64,000 nucleotides of DNA from the NCBI GenBank assembly GCA_019279435.1, contig JAAALK010000082.1, positions 83,672,989-83,736,988 on the forward strand, written 5' to 3'. Shown here one piece after another: positions 27,111-38,989 of the stretch. The notes beneath the pieces were generated by a model that did not search any database, had not been told where the DNA came from, and was given only the letters and a program-made list of their open reading frames with translations. Numbering within the stretch: position 1 is the first letter of the stretch; each line of letters opens with the position of its first letter. The translations under genes and the position numbers were made by a program. The DNA comes from Zizania palustris. Lineage: Eukaryota > Streptophyta > Magnoliopsida > Poales > Poaceae.

Positions 27111-28330
27111 CGGACAAAGTTCTCAAGCTCTTCTTGCATAGCATTAATCCAATTAGAGTCAGAAAGAGCATGAGAAACATCTCTGGGCTCAAAAGATGCA
27201 ACAAAAGTAGATTCAGAAAACACAGCAAGAGAATTACCAGATGAATGCAAGGTTCTCTCAGTCAAATCACCGATGATGAGCTCTGAGGGGTGATCACGCT
27301 GAACTGCTCGGGATCCTTGGTGATCTGAAGTCACCTCACCGGAGTCAGCAGCTGGCACCTCTGGACTCGACTGAGGGGGCTCGATCGTAGTGGAAGAAGT
27401 GATCAGAGGTCCGCCCTCATCCTCAGTCGAAGTCTCAGAAGGTGTGGGCTCTGCAGGGGGTGCAGAAGGCCCACCCTCATCAGCAGCTGGAGTATCCTCA
27501 TCTTCCTCGAAGATGGACTCTCCGAGCTCTTCATCACCAGAAAGCTCAAAAGAAGGAGTTAAAGAAGGCAAGGACTCATCAAATGAAACCTCACAAGTCT
27601 CTACAAGCAGCTGGGATTCGAGGTTCCAAACACGGAAGCCTCGAGAATGCAAAGCGTATCCAAGAAAAACACCGTCCCAGCAACGAGACTCAAACTTGTC
27701 CAAATGCCCTCTCTTCTTGAGCACAAACACTTGCAGCCAAATGCTCGCAAATGATTCACCTTGGGCTGTCTGCCAAACCGCAACTCATACGAAGTCTTAC
27801 CTAAGTAAGCTCGAAGAAAAATGCGGTTGGCCAGATAGCAAGCCATGTTTATGGCTTCAGCCCAAAAACGCCTAGGAGTCCTGTGCTCATCGAGCATCAT
27901 CCTGGCCATCTCGACTAGCGAGCGGTTCTTTCGTTCCACAACGCCGTTCTGTGGGGGAGTGTAAGGAGAAGAAAACTGATGGTCAAGACCTTGATCACTA
28001 CAGAAACTGACAAATTGAGAATTTTTGAACTCAGAGCCATTGTCGGAGCAAATTGCTCGCATCCGACCATTGTTCTCATTCTTCAGCTTCAAAACCAGGT
28101 CATGAACAAACTTAAATGTTTCATCCTTAGACTCCAAAAAGAAAACCCACGAGAATCGAGAGAAGTCATCAACAATCACAAGTGCGTACCACTTCCCACC
28201 GACTGAACGTACCCGAGCTGGACCAACAATGTCCAAGTGTAAAAGCTCGCCTGGATAAGAAGTCATCACCTGAGTCACAGGTGAGTGAGAAGCGGCAACC
28301 ATTTTCCCATGACGACAGGATGACAAACTA
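27111..28330 (-). pseudogene. Element C integrase and variable linker
   Basis: The core starts LLHLDIVGPARVRS (first Asp, about 28231), then CSDNGSEFKN (second Asp, about 28045) and PPQNGVVERKNRS, where the Glu codon is 27934-27936. The DDE set is complete. FWAEAINMACYLANRIF and SYELRFGRQPKV are typical copia integrase C-terminal blocks. A frameshift near 27725 moves to the frame with FESRCWDGVFLGYA. A Ser/Glu/Pro-rich linker follows (27390-27560) and leads to RT. A second frameshift near 28320 separates it from the protease frame. Confidence 0.88.
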
Positions 28331-28856
28331 GATCCTTCTCCATCTTAAGCTTGGGCAATCCTCGGATGAGGTCCATAGAGCTCAACCTGACTAGCAGATC
28401 AAAACTCAAATGACCTAACCTCCTATGCCACTTCCAGAGCTCAGAGGAGGATCCAGCAATCAAACAGCGAGAAGGGCCAAAAGAACTAGAGAAGTCAATT
28501 CGAAAAACTTTACCAAATGGTAAGATCTGACAAATCAAAGACCCTCCAGAATCAAACACAGAAGAATTGCCCTTCTTAAAATGCACTTCCAAACCATCCT
28601 CAAGAAGTTGCGAAACAGAAATCAAGTTAAAGTTCAAATTTTTAACCAGAGCAACATTCTTCAAAGAGAAATGATCTGAAATGCGAATAGAGCTTATGCC
28701 ACTTACATTCCCTTGACCACTGTTCCCGAATGTGATGTACTCTTTGGAGCTCGGGGGAGTGAGACTGGAGAACCACCTGTGATGTCCCGTCATGTGGCGA
28801 GAACATCCTGAGTCCATGATCCATACATCCTCCAGTCCCCGATCCTGCACAATCAA
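28331..28856 (-). CDS. Element C protease and pre-integrase zinc domain
   Basis: The protease active site is IMDSGCSRHMTG (about 28795-28830), the standard copia aspartic protease motif (D-S-G). It continues through WFSSLTPPSSKEYITFG and VKNLNFNLISVSQLLEDG. The pre-integrase domain shows LWKWHRRLGHLSF (about 28415-28440), the His pair of the integrase zinc finger. The two cysteines follow at the frameshift near 28320 (LVCHP, then the next Cys in the other frame). Confidence 0.88.
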
Positions 28857-29926
28857 TGGCTGTAAGTGGGAGCAAATGGTCCGGCACCAGGTTTAGCAAA
28901 AGAGCTAAACCAGTGTCGAGCCATCTGCTCAAAAGACGGAAAGCAGAAATCATCATGAGAGTTTGAACCAAAACACGGCTCAAAGCGCGGTCATTGGTTC
29001 TACCTAAACCTGCGGCCACGAGGTGCAAAACCGTAGCCAACACGGCCTGGAACTCTGCCAGAACGAACACCACCAACTAGAGCACGAACAAGAAAGCCGT
29101 CTCCTCTACCACCACCTACACGACGCGGCCTGGCCTCCTGCCTCTCCCCGCATCGAGGAACACGCAGTCTACCACCCTGCTAGTAGAACTGCTCCTGACC
29201 ACCATAAGCTCTCTCTGCTCTCTCAACCCGCTTCCTCCTGAAGCAAAACTCTGCAAGATGCCCGTCTCTCTGACAATACTCACAATGATAGGTGGGCTTC
29301 ATGGGTTGTGGTTGAGGCTTGGGGTTCTTGGACTTAGTGGTGTTAGGTGTTGTCTTCTTTGGCTGAGAGGGTCCAGGAAGAGAGTCTAGAGAAGAGTGGA
29401 GGTGTTTGGGCTTTGGAACCCAGATAGGCATCTTGGGTGGAGCTCTGGGTGGTTCATGAATTACTCCATCCTTGGGCTGACAAGCTTGGGAAGACTCAGT
29501 GGAGTGAGTCTTGGGATATCTCTGCTCAGGAGTCATTTTACTCCACTCCACTGCCCTGGTAATGGCACTCTCAAAGTCAGCCTTGGTGTAGGTGTAACCT
29601 ACCCCAAACCCATCCTGCCTCTTGAACTGCTGGAGCATCATGCCGAGCTGAGGCTCTTTGGCACTGATCCAACTAAGGATAGAATGGAGGTAAAAGTTCT
29701 CATTCTGAGAATCAGCTAGCTCCTCTCTCAAGGAAGCTAGAACCTCCACCTGAGACAAGCAGGTCTCACACTCACTCTCTACTTGGACAGACTTCTCGAC
29801 TTTTAGCTTGATCAACTCAAGTCTAAGAGACAGGCAGTTCTCACAGACAGTGGGTGGAACTGACAATGTCTCAAGCTCTAGCCTAGTCTGCGCAAGCTCA
29901 GCTCTCAACCTCTCCAATTCACCCAA
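28857..29926 (-). pseudogene. Element C gag C-terminal part with second zinc knuckle
   Basis: 29926-29180 stays open and encodes coiled-coil repeats (LERLRAELAQTRLELETL), CxxC pairs, a Pro/Lys-rich stretch, then CEYCQRDGHLAEFC, a second CCHC knuckle (about 29265-29310). Downstream 28857-29179 reads as an Arg/Gly-rich linker in broken frames before the protease. A TAG at 29927-29929 separates it from the upstream gag where D has CAG. A long gag with two knuckles and coiled coil fits the Sirevirus pattern. Confidence 0.8.
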
Positions 29927-31606
29927 CTATTCATCGCCCTTGGATTTCAGCTCAGCTAAGACAGCTAGATGAGATGGGCAATCAACACAGGGTGCGACGA
30001 CATTGGCTTGAGCATTTTTCAGCTCCAGCTGAGTGCTTTCAAGCTCAGTGGCCAAAGCGTCCCTCTCATCAACCCTTTCTGTGTACTTGGACTTCAGAGT
30101 CGACAAGTCACACAGAAGCACCTCACACTTCGGGCACTCACTGCTATCACCCAAGCAAGGGGAAGAAGATAGACTCTCAATTCTGCCATTGGCTATGGCA
30201 TGCTCACTCTCTAACTCATCTATCTTCTTCTTAGCCCCCCTAAGCAGTTTTTCCCGATATTTCAACTCCTGACGATTGCTCTCAAGTAAATCAACGATTT
30301 CGCGCTCATAGGATGATACCTTTTCATTGTCGTCGTCGTCGGAGTCGTCGGAGGAGCTCTTTTCTTCCTTATCCCCAAGAGCCATTGAACAGAAGCTCTT
30401 GCGGGATCTGCGGCGCTGATGTGAACGGCTCTTCGGCTTGTCTCCGAAAGCCATGAAGCAGAGGCCCGTCGGATCGTCCTTGTCCTTCCCCTTCCTGATG
30501 GCGATTTCCTCATCGCTTGAGCTCGATGAAGAGGAAGAAGATGTGGACCGCTTGGAGTAGCTCTTCTCCATCTCGGCGAAGAAGGCCTTGTCGCGCTTCT
30601 TGTTCTCTCGCCGGTAGTCCTTCAGGGCCTTCTTGAAGAATCTAGTCTTCGGCTTGCCCTTGTTGAAGGATGAACTCTCGTGCTTGCCGGAGTCGTGGAA
30701 GCCACCACCGGTGCCCTTCTTGTGACCATTGCGCTTGGGGCAGTCGGCGATGAAGTGTCCTGGATCACCACACTCAAAGTATCCAGATTTTGTGCCGTGT
30801 CTTTTGAACATTCTCTTGTCATAGACACGACGCACCCGGTTGTTAAAAAGACACAAATCATCATCTCCCAACAACTCAAGCTGGTCCTCAGTGATAGACA
30901 TCAAAGAGAACCCAACACAGCTCACAGAAGAAGGATCAATAGAAGGTGTAGCAAGGGCCAGAGTTTTTGATCCAGAACCAGTGAGATTTGATCTCAGCTG
31001 GAGATCAACCTCAGTAGCCTTCAGCTTGCTAAACAACTCAGAAATGGTCAAGGTATCATAAGAAGTACTCTCAATGATAGAAGATACCTTGATATCCCAG
31101 ATCTTTGGGTCCAAGGTATGGAGAACCTTGAGCGCCTACTCATGATCTGAGACTAACTGAGCACCCTCAGCCTTGTTGTCCCGAAGCTTGTTTATAATCG
31201 ACTGAAAATGACTAAACAAAGCCTCAACAGATTCACCCGGCTTCTGTGTGAAATTCTCATATTCACGCCGGTAGGTCTGATAGAGCCGAGCCTTGACCTG
31301 TGCTGTTCCCTCATGGTGTGCCTTGAGGGTAGCCCAGATCTCTCTCGTAGTGGAGAGATGACTCACACGCTCAAACTCAGTGGGACCTAAACCAGAGAAA
31401 AGAATGTTCACAGCCTTACTATTGCTCAGATGCTGAGCAATGATACCAGCAGTACCACGCTCAGCGACTGGCAATATGACAAACGTGGTGTGAACGCAAA
31501 TGTCCCAAATGTCCGAACCCTAGCTCATGAGATAGGCTCGCATGCGAGTCTTCCAATAGTTATAGCCATAGGCTTCCAAGGACGGGACCTTGCCAGGAGA
31601 CGTCAT
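29927..31606 (-). pseudogene. gag: Element C gag N-terminal and central part
   Basis: Start ATG 31606-31604 (MTSPGKVPSLE), matching D. TAG at 31520-31522 replaces CAG of D, and a second TAG lies at 31136-31138. The copia gag domain (FERVSHLSTTREIWATL, LYQTYRREYENF) is followed by YFECGDPGHFIADC (about 30745-30785). The first Cys of this CCHC knuckle has become Tyr, whereas D has CFECGD. The remainder is Ser- and Asp/Lys-rich, with a coiled coil near the end (about 30000-30250). Gag cannot be made full-length from this copy. Confidence 0.85.
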
Positions 31607-31657
31607 AGTCACTACTGGGGTTTAGAACCGGTTAAGGTATGGAAAAACCCTAACCTC

Positions 31658-31669
31658 GCTCTGATACCA
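31658..31669 (-). other. Primer binding site of element C
   Basis: TGGTATCAGAGC on the minus strand, two bases from the 5' LTR. It is the initiator-Met tRNA type. Confidence 0.9.
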
Positions 31670-31671
31670 CT

Positions 31672-33402
31672 TGTAGGACCGAAAGTAGCGACCAGAGGGG
31701 GGTGAATGGGCGCCTTAAAAATTCTTTCGAATCAATGGCCTGCTCCCAATACCCAACGCACCTCAAAGACTAAGCAGCAAAGAACGAACAGATTGCCTAA
31801 GTCTAAAGGTATCAATCTAGAAGCAACTGATGTGTAAAACAGAGAAATACCAATACAGTGCTAATAGACAGATAAACAGTATACAAAAGACTAGGCAAGA
31901 TAAACTTCTCAGTGAAATGAGAAGTATGAGAATATCGAAGCGAAGTATGAGAATATCCAAACTTGCTTCGAACAGAGTACTTCGAAGCCTAGACTTTGAA
32001 CAAAGGTTCAAACACGCTCAGGAAAAAACAACCTTCGAAGGATAAGCGAAGCCCGACACACGGCAGCAAGATAAAATCAAAGCCTACACTCTACCTTCGA
32101 ACAAACACATCAAGGACCATCGGAGAAGACGGATGCAAACACTGAGCGAAGTCTATCAGTGAGAATAGCTTCGAAGCTAACTTTGAAGCCTGACGTAGTA
32201 GTGACTTCGATCAGCTCGAGACTGAGAACACCTTCGCAAAGACTATCGAAGTATGACAAGCCAACAGACTAAGTGCAACACATACTTCAAAGCTAGATTC
32301 ACAGGACAAGAGCGAAGTCGAAGTTCAAGCGAAGCCCTCGAGGATGTCAGATCGAAGCCTGCCTCACGGAGCTGAGGGGCTTCGAACAGAGAAGGGGCTT
32401 CGGTAGAAAAACAGCCAGAAAAGGTATTCAGTCTTGTCTACTTCGATCAAAAAGCTACGCAGAAAAAGCAAAGCCTGAGTACTATTGTACTGTTGCTACA
32501 GTGTAGTAGTACTACTTGCAACAACAAGAACTAGTACTACGTTCGTGAAGAACACACGCAACAGAAGCAACTTCTCAGGAATAAAATCAACAGCACACAG
32601 TACACAAGGATTCAGATTCACAATAACTAAATGCACGCCTCGCACTCAACAGAGAACAAAATCACACTGCATTAATGAAGAACAAAATGAATGCATGCAG
32701 GATAGAAGCCTCTGGCGGCGCACAGAACCACGAGCATGAAAGAGAATGCGCAGGAAACAAAGATGACCCAAGGAATAATTGAAAAGTGATTTCTAGAAGG
32801 GTGTCCTAACCCTAGGGATTGGGGCCCTATTTATAGGCTGCCCAACACTATGAATATTCCACCAGCCCCTTAGGGTTTTTTACAGACGCAGGAATAAAGG
32901 AAAAGACTCAACTGCCCTTAGGTATTTTTACAAACAAAACTGACTGACTGTGGGCCTAGAGATACAGATGACTTATCCGGAAGCTAAGTTTTCGTAGCGA
33001 CTACGGTTTCTCTTTTGGACAGTCGGATACAAGATCGATGGTTGTCAGTTTTGTGTCGAAACTGACAAAGCCTCCACCGGCTTTGCACCAGGTACCCGGA
33101 TTGGGCCGGCCCGACTCCACAGCTCTCTCAGCCCGGCAATCGCTCACCGCCCGTGTACCTGAGTCAGTCCTGGTCAACAGCCCAGTGGGTCTTCTGCTGC
33201 TTCTGGCCCATGTACCCAGATTGGGCCAGCCCGACTTCGCAGCCTCCTCTGCCCGACCGTCGCTCGCTGCCCGTGTACCTGAGTCACACGCGGCCCATGA
33301 AACAGCAGATCTTCACACTTCATTTGTCCTCTTTGACTATCGTTGATAATGACTCATCACATCTGGAGCCATGAGGCCCACGCTATTCAGCATGGCTCCT
33401 TA
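31672..33402 (-). repeat. Element C 5' LTR
   Basis: 1,731 bp. Minus-strand TATA box TATAAATAGG at 32826-32835. Terminal TGTAGGACC is present, but the outer end is TTA instead of TCA. The GTACCCGGATTGGGCC blocks recur 120 bp apart. The middle is rich in TTCGAAG, unlike D's LTR. Confidence 0.9.
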
Positions 33403-33407
33403 GTGGT

Positions 33408-35240
33408 AGTCCTACTCGGAGGTCCGAGGGGACCTCCGGAGTAAGATCTTCGAACACAGTTGAGGTCGGAGGACCTTCGACATTTCCTCCACCTCAGACT
33501 CTGGAGGGAATTACCCTTCCTCGAGCATATGGAGTTCCTCCCCCAACTCCATCCATACTTTGGCCAACCGGAGTTCCTCTTCCACCTCAAGTTCCACTTC
33601 GAATTGATGCATATAGTTCTCAAGACCCAGAAGGTCCTTTCGGAGGAGATGAAGACGGTCTTGGCGATATGGCCGCTCAAATGGCCAGTCTCCAAGCTGA
33701 AGTAGCGAGGTGGCGGCAAGAAGCCGCAGATAGGCTTCGTTCTCAGGCCACTCCGGTCATCCCCGAAGTGCCCCAAGACGACGAACTTCCTTATCCTGAA
33801 GCCCTAGAGAACGCTTCCTTCTATAGCGAGTCTCCGCTACATCCCAAGCTACAGAAAGTGCGCTTCGATCCTAAGTTTAAAACTTCGAAGCTCTGCAAAT
33901 ATGCTAGAGATGAAGACCCTGGGGAGTTCTCCCATTCTTATGCATTAGCAATTGAGGCCAGTGGAGGAGTGCGAGACACCATGACCAAGTGCTTCCCTCT
34001 AGCTCTTGAAGGGGTGGCTCTACGGTGGTTCTGGTCCCTGAAGCCAGGGTCAATTAGAACCTGGGAGCAGTTAAGGAAGAAGTTCATAAGCAACTTTCAG
34101 GGTACCTTCGTACCCCCAATGTCTACAGGAAGCCTTTTCTAGGTGAAGCAGCTGCCCGGAGAGACTTTAAGGCAATTTTTCAAGCGCTTCGCTCATACGA
34201 AGTCGCGGATTCGATGGTTGACTACATCCTCCATAGTTGATGCAGGTCGAGAGGGAGTTACCCATGCGGGCCTCCTTGATAAACTTCACCAGAAACAGAT
34301 ATCTTCTGTTTCTCAATTGATGTCTTATTTCGAAGAATATGCAAGGTCAGAAGAAGGGTGGCTTCGGAGAACTGCTTCAACCCCATCAATCCTGCAAGAA
34401 GTCAAGCTAGAAGTGAAGACTTCAACACCTTCGTAGGGGCCTAGCTTTGAAGTTCAACATGACAGGCGTCGGGGGCAAAAGCATCCTCGTTCAGAAGTCT
34501 TGAACATCGCACCTCCGTAGAAATTTGCCCCTAATACTTCGCAACCTTCAGGAAGCAAGACCAGCGGCTGGAGGACGCTAGGGAAGCCGGCTGGCAAAGC
34601 CTAGGCCTTCTTCTGCTGTGTCCATGGTGAGAATCGAAGTCACGCAACTGATGCGTGTAATTCTATACTCGCTTTAAGAGGCGAGTACCTTGAAAGAACT
34701 TTGGGTCGAGGCACTACTGACCGAGTTCCTCCTAAGGTGCGTCCGGACCCTGTCCAGGCTGTGACACGTATAGATAACTTCGACCCTGCAAGGCAACCTC
34801 TGGTGGTCAATGTTATGACACCTCCGAAGCAGGAAGATGGTCAAGATCGAGGGAAAAGAGTAGTCCTCCCCATTTTCGGAGGAGGGACTCTTGGTAGTAT
34901 GTCAAAGAGCCAAAGAAGAGAATATGTCCGGGAAGTGGGCCATATTGGAACTTCTTCGTCCATGGCTGCCATGCCTGAATGGTCCCATGTCCCAATATCT
35001 TTCTCCGTAGATGATGCAGTGGGCATAAAGTTTCCACATGCAGTTCCACTTGTCATCACTGCCGATATAGCAGGGATTGAAGTCCGGAGAGTACTGATTG
35101 ACGGAGGGAGTTCAGCAGATATTATCTTCGTCCAAGCCTTCGATCAACTCTGCATCTCCAGAAAGCATCTTCTCCCAGCAGCTCGTCCTTTGCAAGGCTT
35201 CGCAGGACCCCCTCTCGATGCCCTCGGCCAAATAGGTCTG
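33408..35240 (+). pseudogene. gag: Element B gag and start of protease (broken by stops, truncated by G)
   Basis: Continues B gag after element C in the same frame as 14857-14883. The proline-rich N-terminus is followed by LQAEVARWRQEAADRL, RWFWSLKPGS, FVPPMSTGSLF and a CCHC-like CCVHGENRSHATDAC. TAG stops at 34140-34142, 34434-34436, 34518-34520 and 34602-34604 all stand where element A has CAA or CAG. The protease motif VLIDGGSSADII is present near 35095. The frame ends after GQIGL at 35240, where fragment G begins and supplies the TGA (35241-35243). Confidence 0.88.
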
Positions 35241-36176
35241 TGATGAGGACATCACTTCACATGATACACACACACCAACATGATACTCACATGCACCATC
35301 AACCTACAATAAATTACAGGGGTCAATCACACGCGCCCGTGCCCGTCGCTTGAACCATGAGGTTAATTCTTTCCTTAGCAACTATGTTAATATTTGTTTG
35401 GATGGGATGCTACTGAATACTAGTGATATTTTGTTGCTTAGGAACATGGGAGATGGAATAGAAGAGTTGGAGTTGAAGACGGAGTCGCACGGATGATTTG
35501 AAGTCAAGAATTCGCTGGTTTGTACTACATCGACCACCATGCACCAAAATGAGCATAACTTCCTCATACGAAGTCCGATTGGTGCGTTCTTGGACTTTTT
35601 GGAAAGCTGAGGAGAAGACGGATCGTTTGCCATTGGTTTAGCCTCATTTGGAGTCTCGAGCCATCCTGTGTGTTTGAAACAGTCCTGAGTGACAGAATTG
35701 GGCCGTGTTGGCCCATAGTCTGAGTCTGTTCGCCTTCTACTGAGTCTGTTCGCCTTCTACTGAGTCTGTTCGCCTTCTACAGGCTGCCCACGCCTTATAT
35801 ACTCACGCCAGCCGCCTTTAGGGTCAGGTTTTGCTTTGTTTGCATCTACACTTGTGTGTTTAGATCCCGCCCCTTGCACCAGACCGATTGGCTGCTGCAT
35901 TGGTGTTTGTGAAACCTCTCCTCTTCATAGTTTATCTGTGATTTGGCATTCGACTTGTATCCTTCCTGTTCTTGCTTGTGTTCTTGGGTTCGCTTGCAGG
36001 AATTAGCCTTCGTGGCGAGGTCAATCGCGTCCTGCGTGGTTGATAACCAATGGAGACAGTGGTGTAACGATTGCAAGGTTTTGATCCGCCGGACCGGAGC
36101 CTTGGATCGCCAACGTCGAGATTCTCCACCAATCCAAGTTATCCTTACCTAACGGAAGATCAGGACCAATCCCCCA
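35241..36176 (+). repeat. LTR of element G
   Basis: Its first 230 bp can be read as an LTR-encoded integrase tail like E's (ITRARARRLNHEVNSFL, about 35325-35375). A 20-bp unit, TGAGTCTGTTCGCCTTCTAC, is repeated three times without change at 35721-35780. The right LTR border is inferred from CCCCCA before the PBS. Confidence 0.75.
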
Positions 36177-36181
36177 TTAGT

Positions 36182-36193
36182 TGGTATCAGAGC
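36182..36193 (+). other. Primer binding site of element G
   Basis: TGGTATCAGAGC, five bases after the inferred LTR end. It shows that the fragment is on the + strand. Confidence 0.85.
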
Positions 36194-36614
36194 ATAGATT
36201 TCCCGTTAGGTAATCTCGATCTGCTTTTATTTTTACCGAGAGTCCAGAAAACCCTCACAAAAAAATCCCACCGAAAACCCCTTTGTGCCTTGCGATTTTA
36301 ATTTCAGTTTTTAACCTTGTTGAGTTTGTGTTCTTGGTCGAGTCTTGTTGCTGGTTTAGTAATCCCTTTGTGTCGTTTGAGTAGTAGTTGGTCTTGTGTC
36401 TCAAAAAAATTCCCCACCCGAAAAACCCCCCTCCACAGCCCTACTCGTTTTCCACATCGACTCTTTGTGACCCCCCTTCGGTAAAACAGGCATAACTTTT
36501 CGCTCGTTTGGCAGAAAAATCTGAAATTTTTTGAGCATATTCTTGACCCAATTTGGGGGGGGGGGGGGTACCCTAACAAGGTTCCCCTATTAGCCTTCAT
36601 TAGAATCGCCAAAA

Positions 36615-38240
36615 ATTTCTCCTTCAGGGCAAAAAGCAATGTACTCCACAAGGCTCAACTTTAAGTCAACCAATAATACAGTGGAGTATGAAGGAATTTT
36701 GTTAGGACTTCGAAAGGCACGTGCTTTGGGGGCTACAAGAGTTGTTATTAAAACAGATTCTCAAATTGTAGCAGGGCATGTAGATAAGAGTTTTCAAGTT
36801 CGTCATCCACAACTTGCAAAATATTTGGAAGAGATCCAAAAGATTGAAGCAACATTCAAAGGGATTTCCATTCAAAGTATACCTAGAGCTGAAAATATGC
36901 AAGCTGATACTTTGGCGAAAGCTGCAGCCGGAGCTATGGACATCCCAGAAGAAGCTTTTTATGAAGAGCTCAATGCACCTTCGGTAACACAGATCCTTTC
37001 TGCGGAAGTCCTTTGCATTCCAAGTACAGATTGGTGGAGTTCGATTATGGAATTGTTGCAAGGAGAAGCAAATTTGCCTGAAGGGCCATAGCTTTCGAGG
37101 TTGAAGCTCAGAATTTGAAATTATCATATAATCAACGGTATTCTGTAGAAGGCCGGAGTATGTTCCCCTCTGTTCCGATGTATATCTCAAACCGAAGGTC
37201 AAGAGATTCTTCGAGGAATTCATGATGGACTTTGCGGTAGCCATCTGGCCCCTCGAGCTTTGGCAGGAAAAACACTTCGCTAGGTGCTTTATTGGCCAAC
37301 AATAGTAGCTGATGCGGAGAGCTTAGTCCGCACTTACCAGGGTTGTCAATGGATGGGAAGAAGTCATCGTCCACCAACAACTCTTCAAGTCATTGCCCCA
37401 GTGTGGCCCATGGCCAGATGGGGCATGGACCTTATTGGCCCCTTCCCAGTAGCAAAAGGAAATTTGAAATTCACAGTGGTACCAATTGAGTATTTTTCTA
37501 AGTGGGTCGAAGAAAAGCCCCTCACAGCTATCACTTCGAATAATGTACAAAAAATTTTCTGGAAAAATATTATATGTCGGTTCGGAGTGCCTCGGCAGCT
37601 CACAGTCGATAATGGGACACAATTTGATGCAGAGCCCTTCAGGATGTTTTGTGAAGATCTTGGCATAAAATTATGCTTCGCTGCAGTGCGACATCCTCAG
37701 TCTAACGGAGCTGTTGAAAGAGCCAATGGTAATATCTTGTCAGGGTTGAATCGAACAATAGTAGGATTGGCAAAAGGATTGTGGACCGAGGAGCTCCCGA
37801 AGATTATATGGTCCATTCGGACAACTCAAACAAGGTCTACGTGTTTCACTCCTTTCAGACTATTATTCGGAGATGAAGCTATGACGCCAACAGAGCTTAA
37901 AGAAGGATCCCTTCACAGCACCGAACCGGAAATAGAAGCAGAAAGGCAAACTTCGCTTGATTTAACAGAAGAAATAAGACTTCGAGCTGTCGCCAATTTG
38001 TCAAAGTATCATCAGCAGACGAAGACTTGGTTTGACCCGAAGGTCAAGCTTAATGAACTTAAGCTGGGCCATCTTGTTTTGCGAAGCATTATAGCACCAA
38101 GGAAATTAGGGAATAAATGGGAAGGTCCATACATAATTCTCCGATCAGGATGCCCTGATTCTTTTAAGTTAGCTAATTTAGAAGGCGAAGAGTTAACGCA
38201 TACATGGCATGCGGAGCACTTAAAGCGATATTTCGCATAG
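36615..38240 (+). pseudogene. Element B archaeal-type RNase H and integrase
   Basis: B resumes at SPSGQKAMYS. The second RNase H (NTVEYEGILLGLRKARALGA, KTDSQIVAGHV) is open to TAG 37089-37091. Several stops follow to about 37275. From 37284 integrase is open to its natural end at 38238-38240 (EHLKRYFA), with first Asp in MDLIGPF, second in TVDNGTQFD (about 37605) and Glu in HPQSNGAVE (about 37715). All three catalytic residues are intact, unlike the neighbouring-motif change in A. One zinc-finger Cys has become Tyr (RTYQGCQ). Confidence 0.87.
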
Positions 38241-38989
38241 GGGCTCCTTGTAACCATTTGTAAACACCTTCTGAATTAATAAAGCTCATGGTTCAGATAA
38301 TGCCTACCTCTCAAACACTTCCTACTTCTAGTGGACGCACTGGAAGAACGAAGTTGGCTGGGAGGGAAGTGTCATTAATTTGAACCAATTTTTCGAACTT
38401 CGAACCACTAGTTCGAAGCTTCCGACGAGGTGGGAAAGTCACTGAAAAACAGATTCCAAGCCATCGGCTTGAAAGCATCCGTAAAAAGAGTCGAATGAGA
38501 CCAAATAATGCGGATTGCAAGCTCCGGCTTGAAAGCATCCGTAAAAAGAGTCCAAGGATACCACTGCGAATTCCAAACCACCGGTTTGATAGCATTCGCA
38601 AAATGAGCCGAAGGAGGCCATAAAAACAGAGTTTGAGCTGATAAGCTTCGAATATCTGTGAAAAGAGTCCAAAGTGACCAATTGTTTGGGACACTAAAGT
38701 GTCCAAAAAGTTCGTCCGAAGTGACTTCTTTCAAACAAAAGGTACTAAGTTACCAGTTTTATGACTCCAAGCAGTCAGACATTTTATAAGATTTTAATCA
38801 ATCTTTAAATTACTGAGGGGCTCCGAACCTCCAAAATTGTACTCCTAACTTTTTTCTTTGCGCCTAACCATCTTCGACTACACGTCGAAGTTGCTTACGC
38901 CCAAAGAGGGGCTGGGAAGTAGGGAGATAATTTTAAAAATCAATCTTTATTATTCGAACAGATTACATTACATTACGAAAAATATGTGT
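38241..38989. repeat. Spacer with tandem repeats between element B pol and antisense gene
   Basis: Counterpart of 8085-8945 in A. Three or more diverged units of 57-60 bp lie at about 38445-38630, each with CCAAGC or CCAAACC...GCATCCGTAAAAAGAG-like parts. AATAAAG occurs near 38277. No ORF. Confidence 0.7.

Larger units (their letters stand above)
14884..33402 (-). mobile_element. LTR retrotransposon C, Ty1/copia Sirevirus-like, carrying element E in one LTR
   Basis: Minus-strand copia element inside B gag, TSD GTGGT. The 5' LTR is at the right (31672-33402) and the 3' LTR at the left (14884-16132 plus 23641-24327). In its own direction: LTR, initiator-Met-type PBS, long gag with two zinc knuckles and a coiled coil, protease, integrase, RT, RNase H, a long noncoding tail with many PPT-like motifs, LTR. 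Long gag, LTRs above 1.7 kb and repeated PPTs are Sirevirus traits. The outer LTR end is degenerate (TTA instead of TCA at 33400-33402). Reading frames carry many stops and frameshifts. Confidence 0.85.
35241..36614 (+). mobile_element. Element G: 5' fragment of a second chromovirus (LTR, PBS, leader)
   Basis: Begins TGATGAGGACATCAC like element E's LTR. An LTR of about 936 bp (35241-36176) is followed by TGGTATCAGAGC (36182-36193) and a leader that stops near 36614. No gag or pol and no second LTR follow, and no TSD can be found. B resumes in its archaeal-type RNase H. Compared with A, about 1.9 kb of B (A 4551 to about 6454) is missing. I infer insertion of a full element and then a deletion joining its leader to B. 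A 14-G run lies at 36555-36568, close to the join. Confidence 0.82.

Noticed and set aside
28642..29076. Minus-strand frame MVVFVLAEFQAV in element C as a possible separate protein
   Set aside because: It is another frame of the gag-protease linker. The Arg/Gly-rich reading agrees with D and F.
31817..32045. Short ORFs in LTRs of C as host genes
   Set aside because: They lie within LTR sequence repeated at 15003-15118 and lack any recognised domain.
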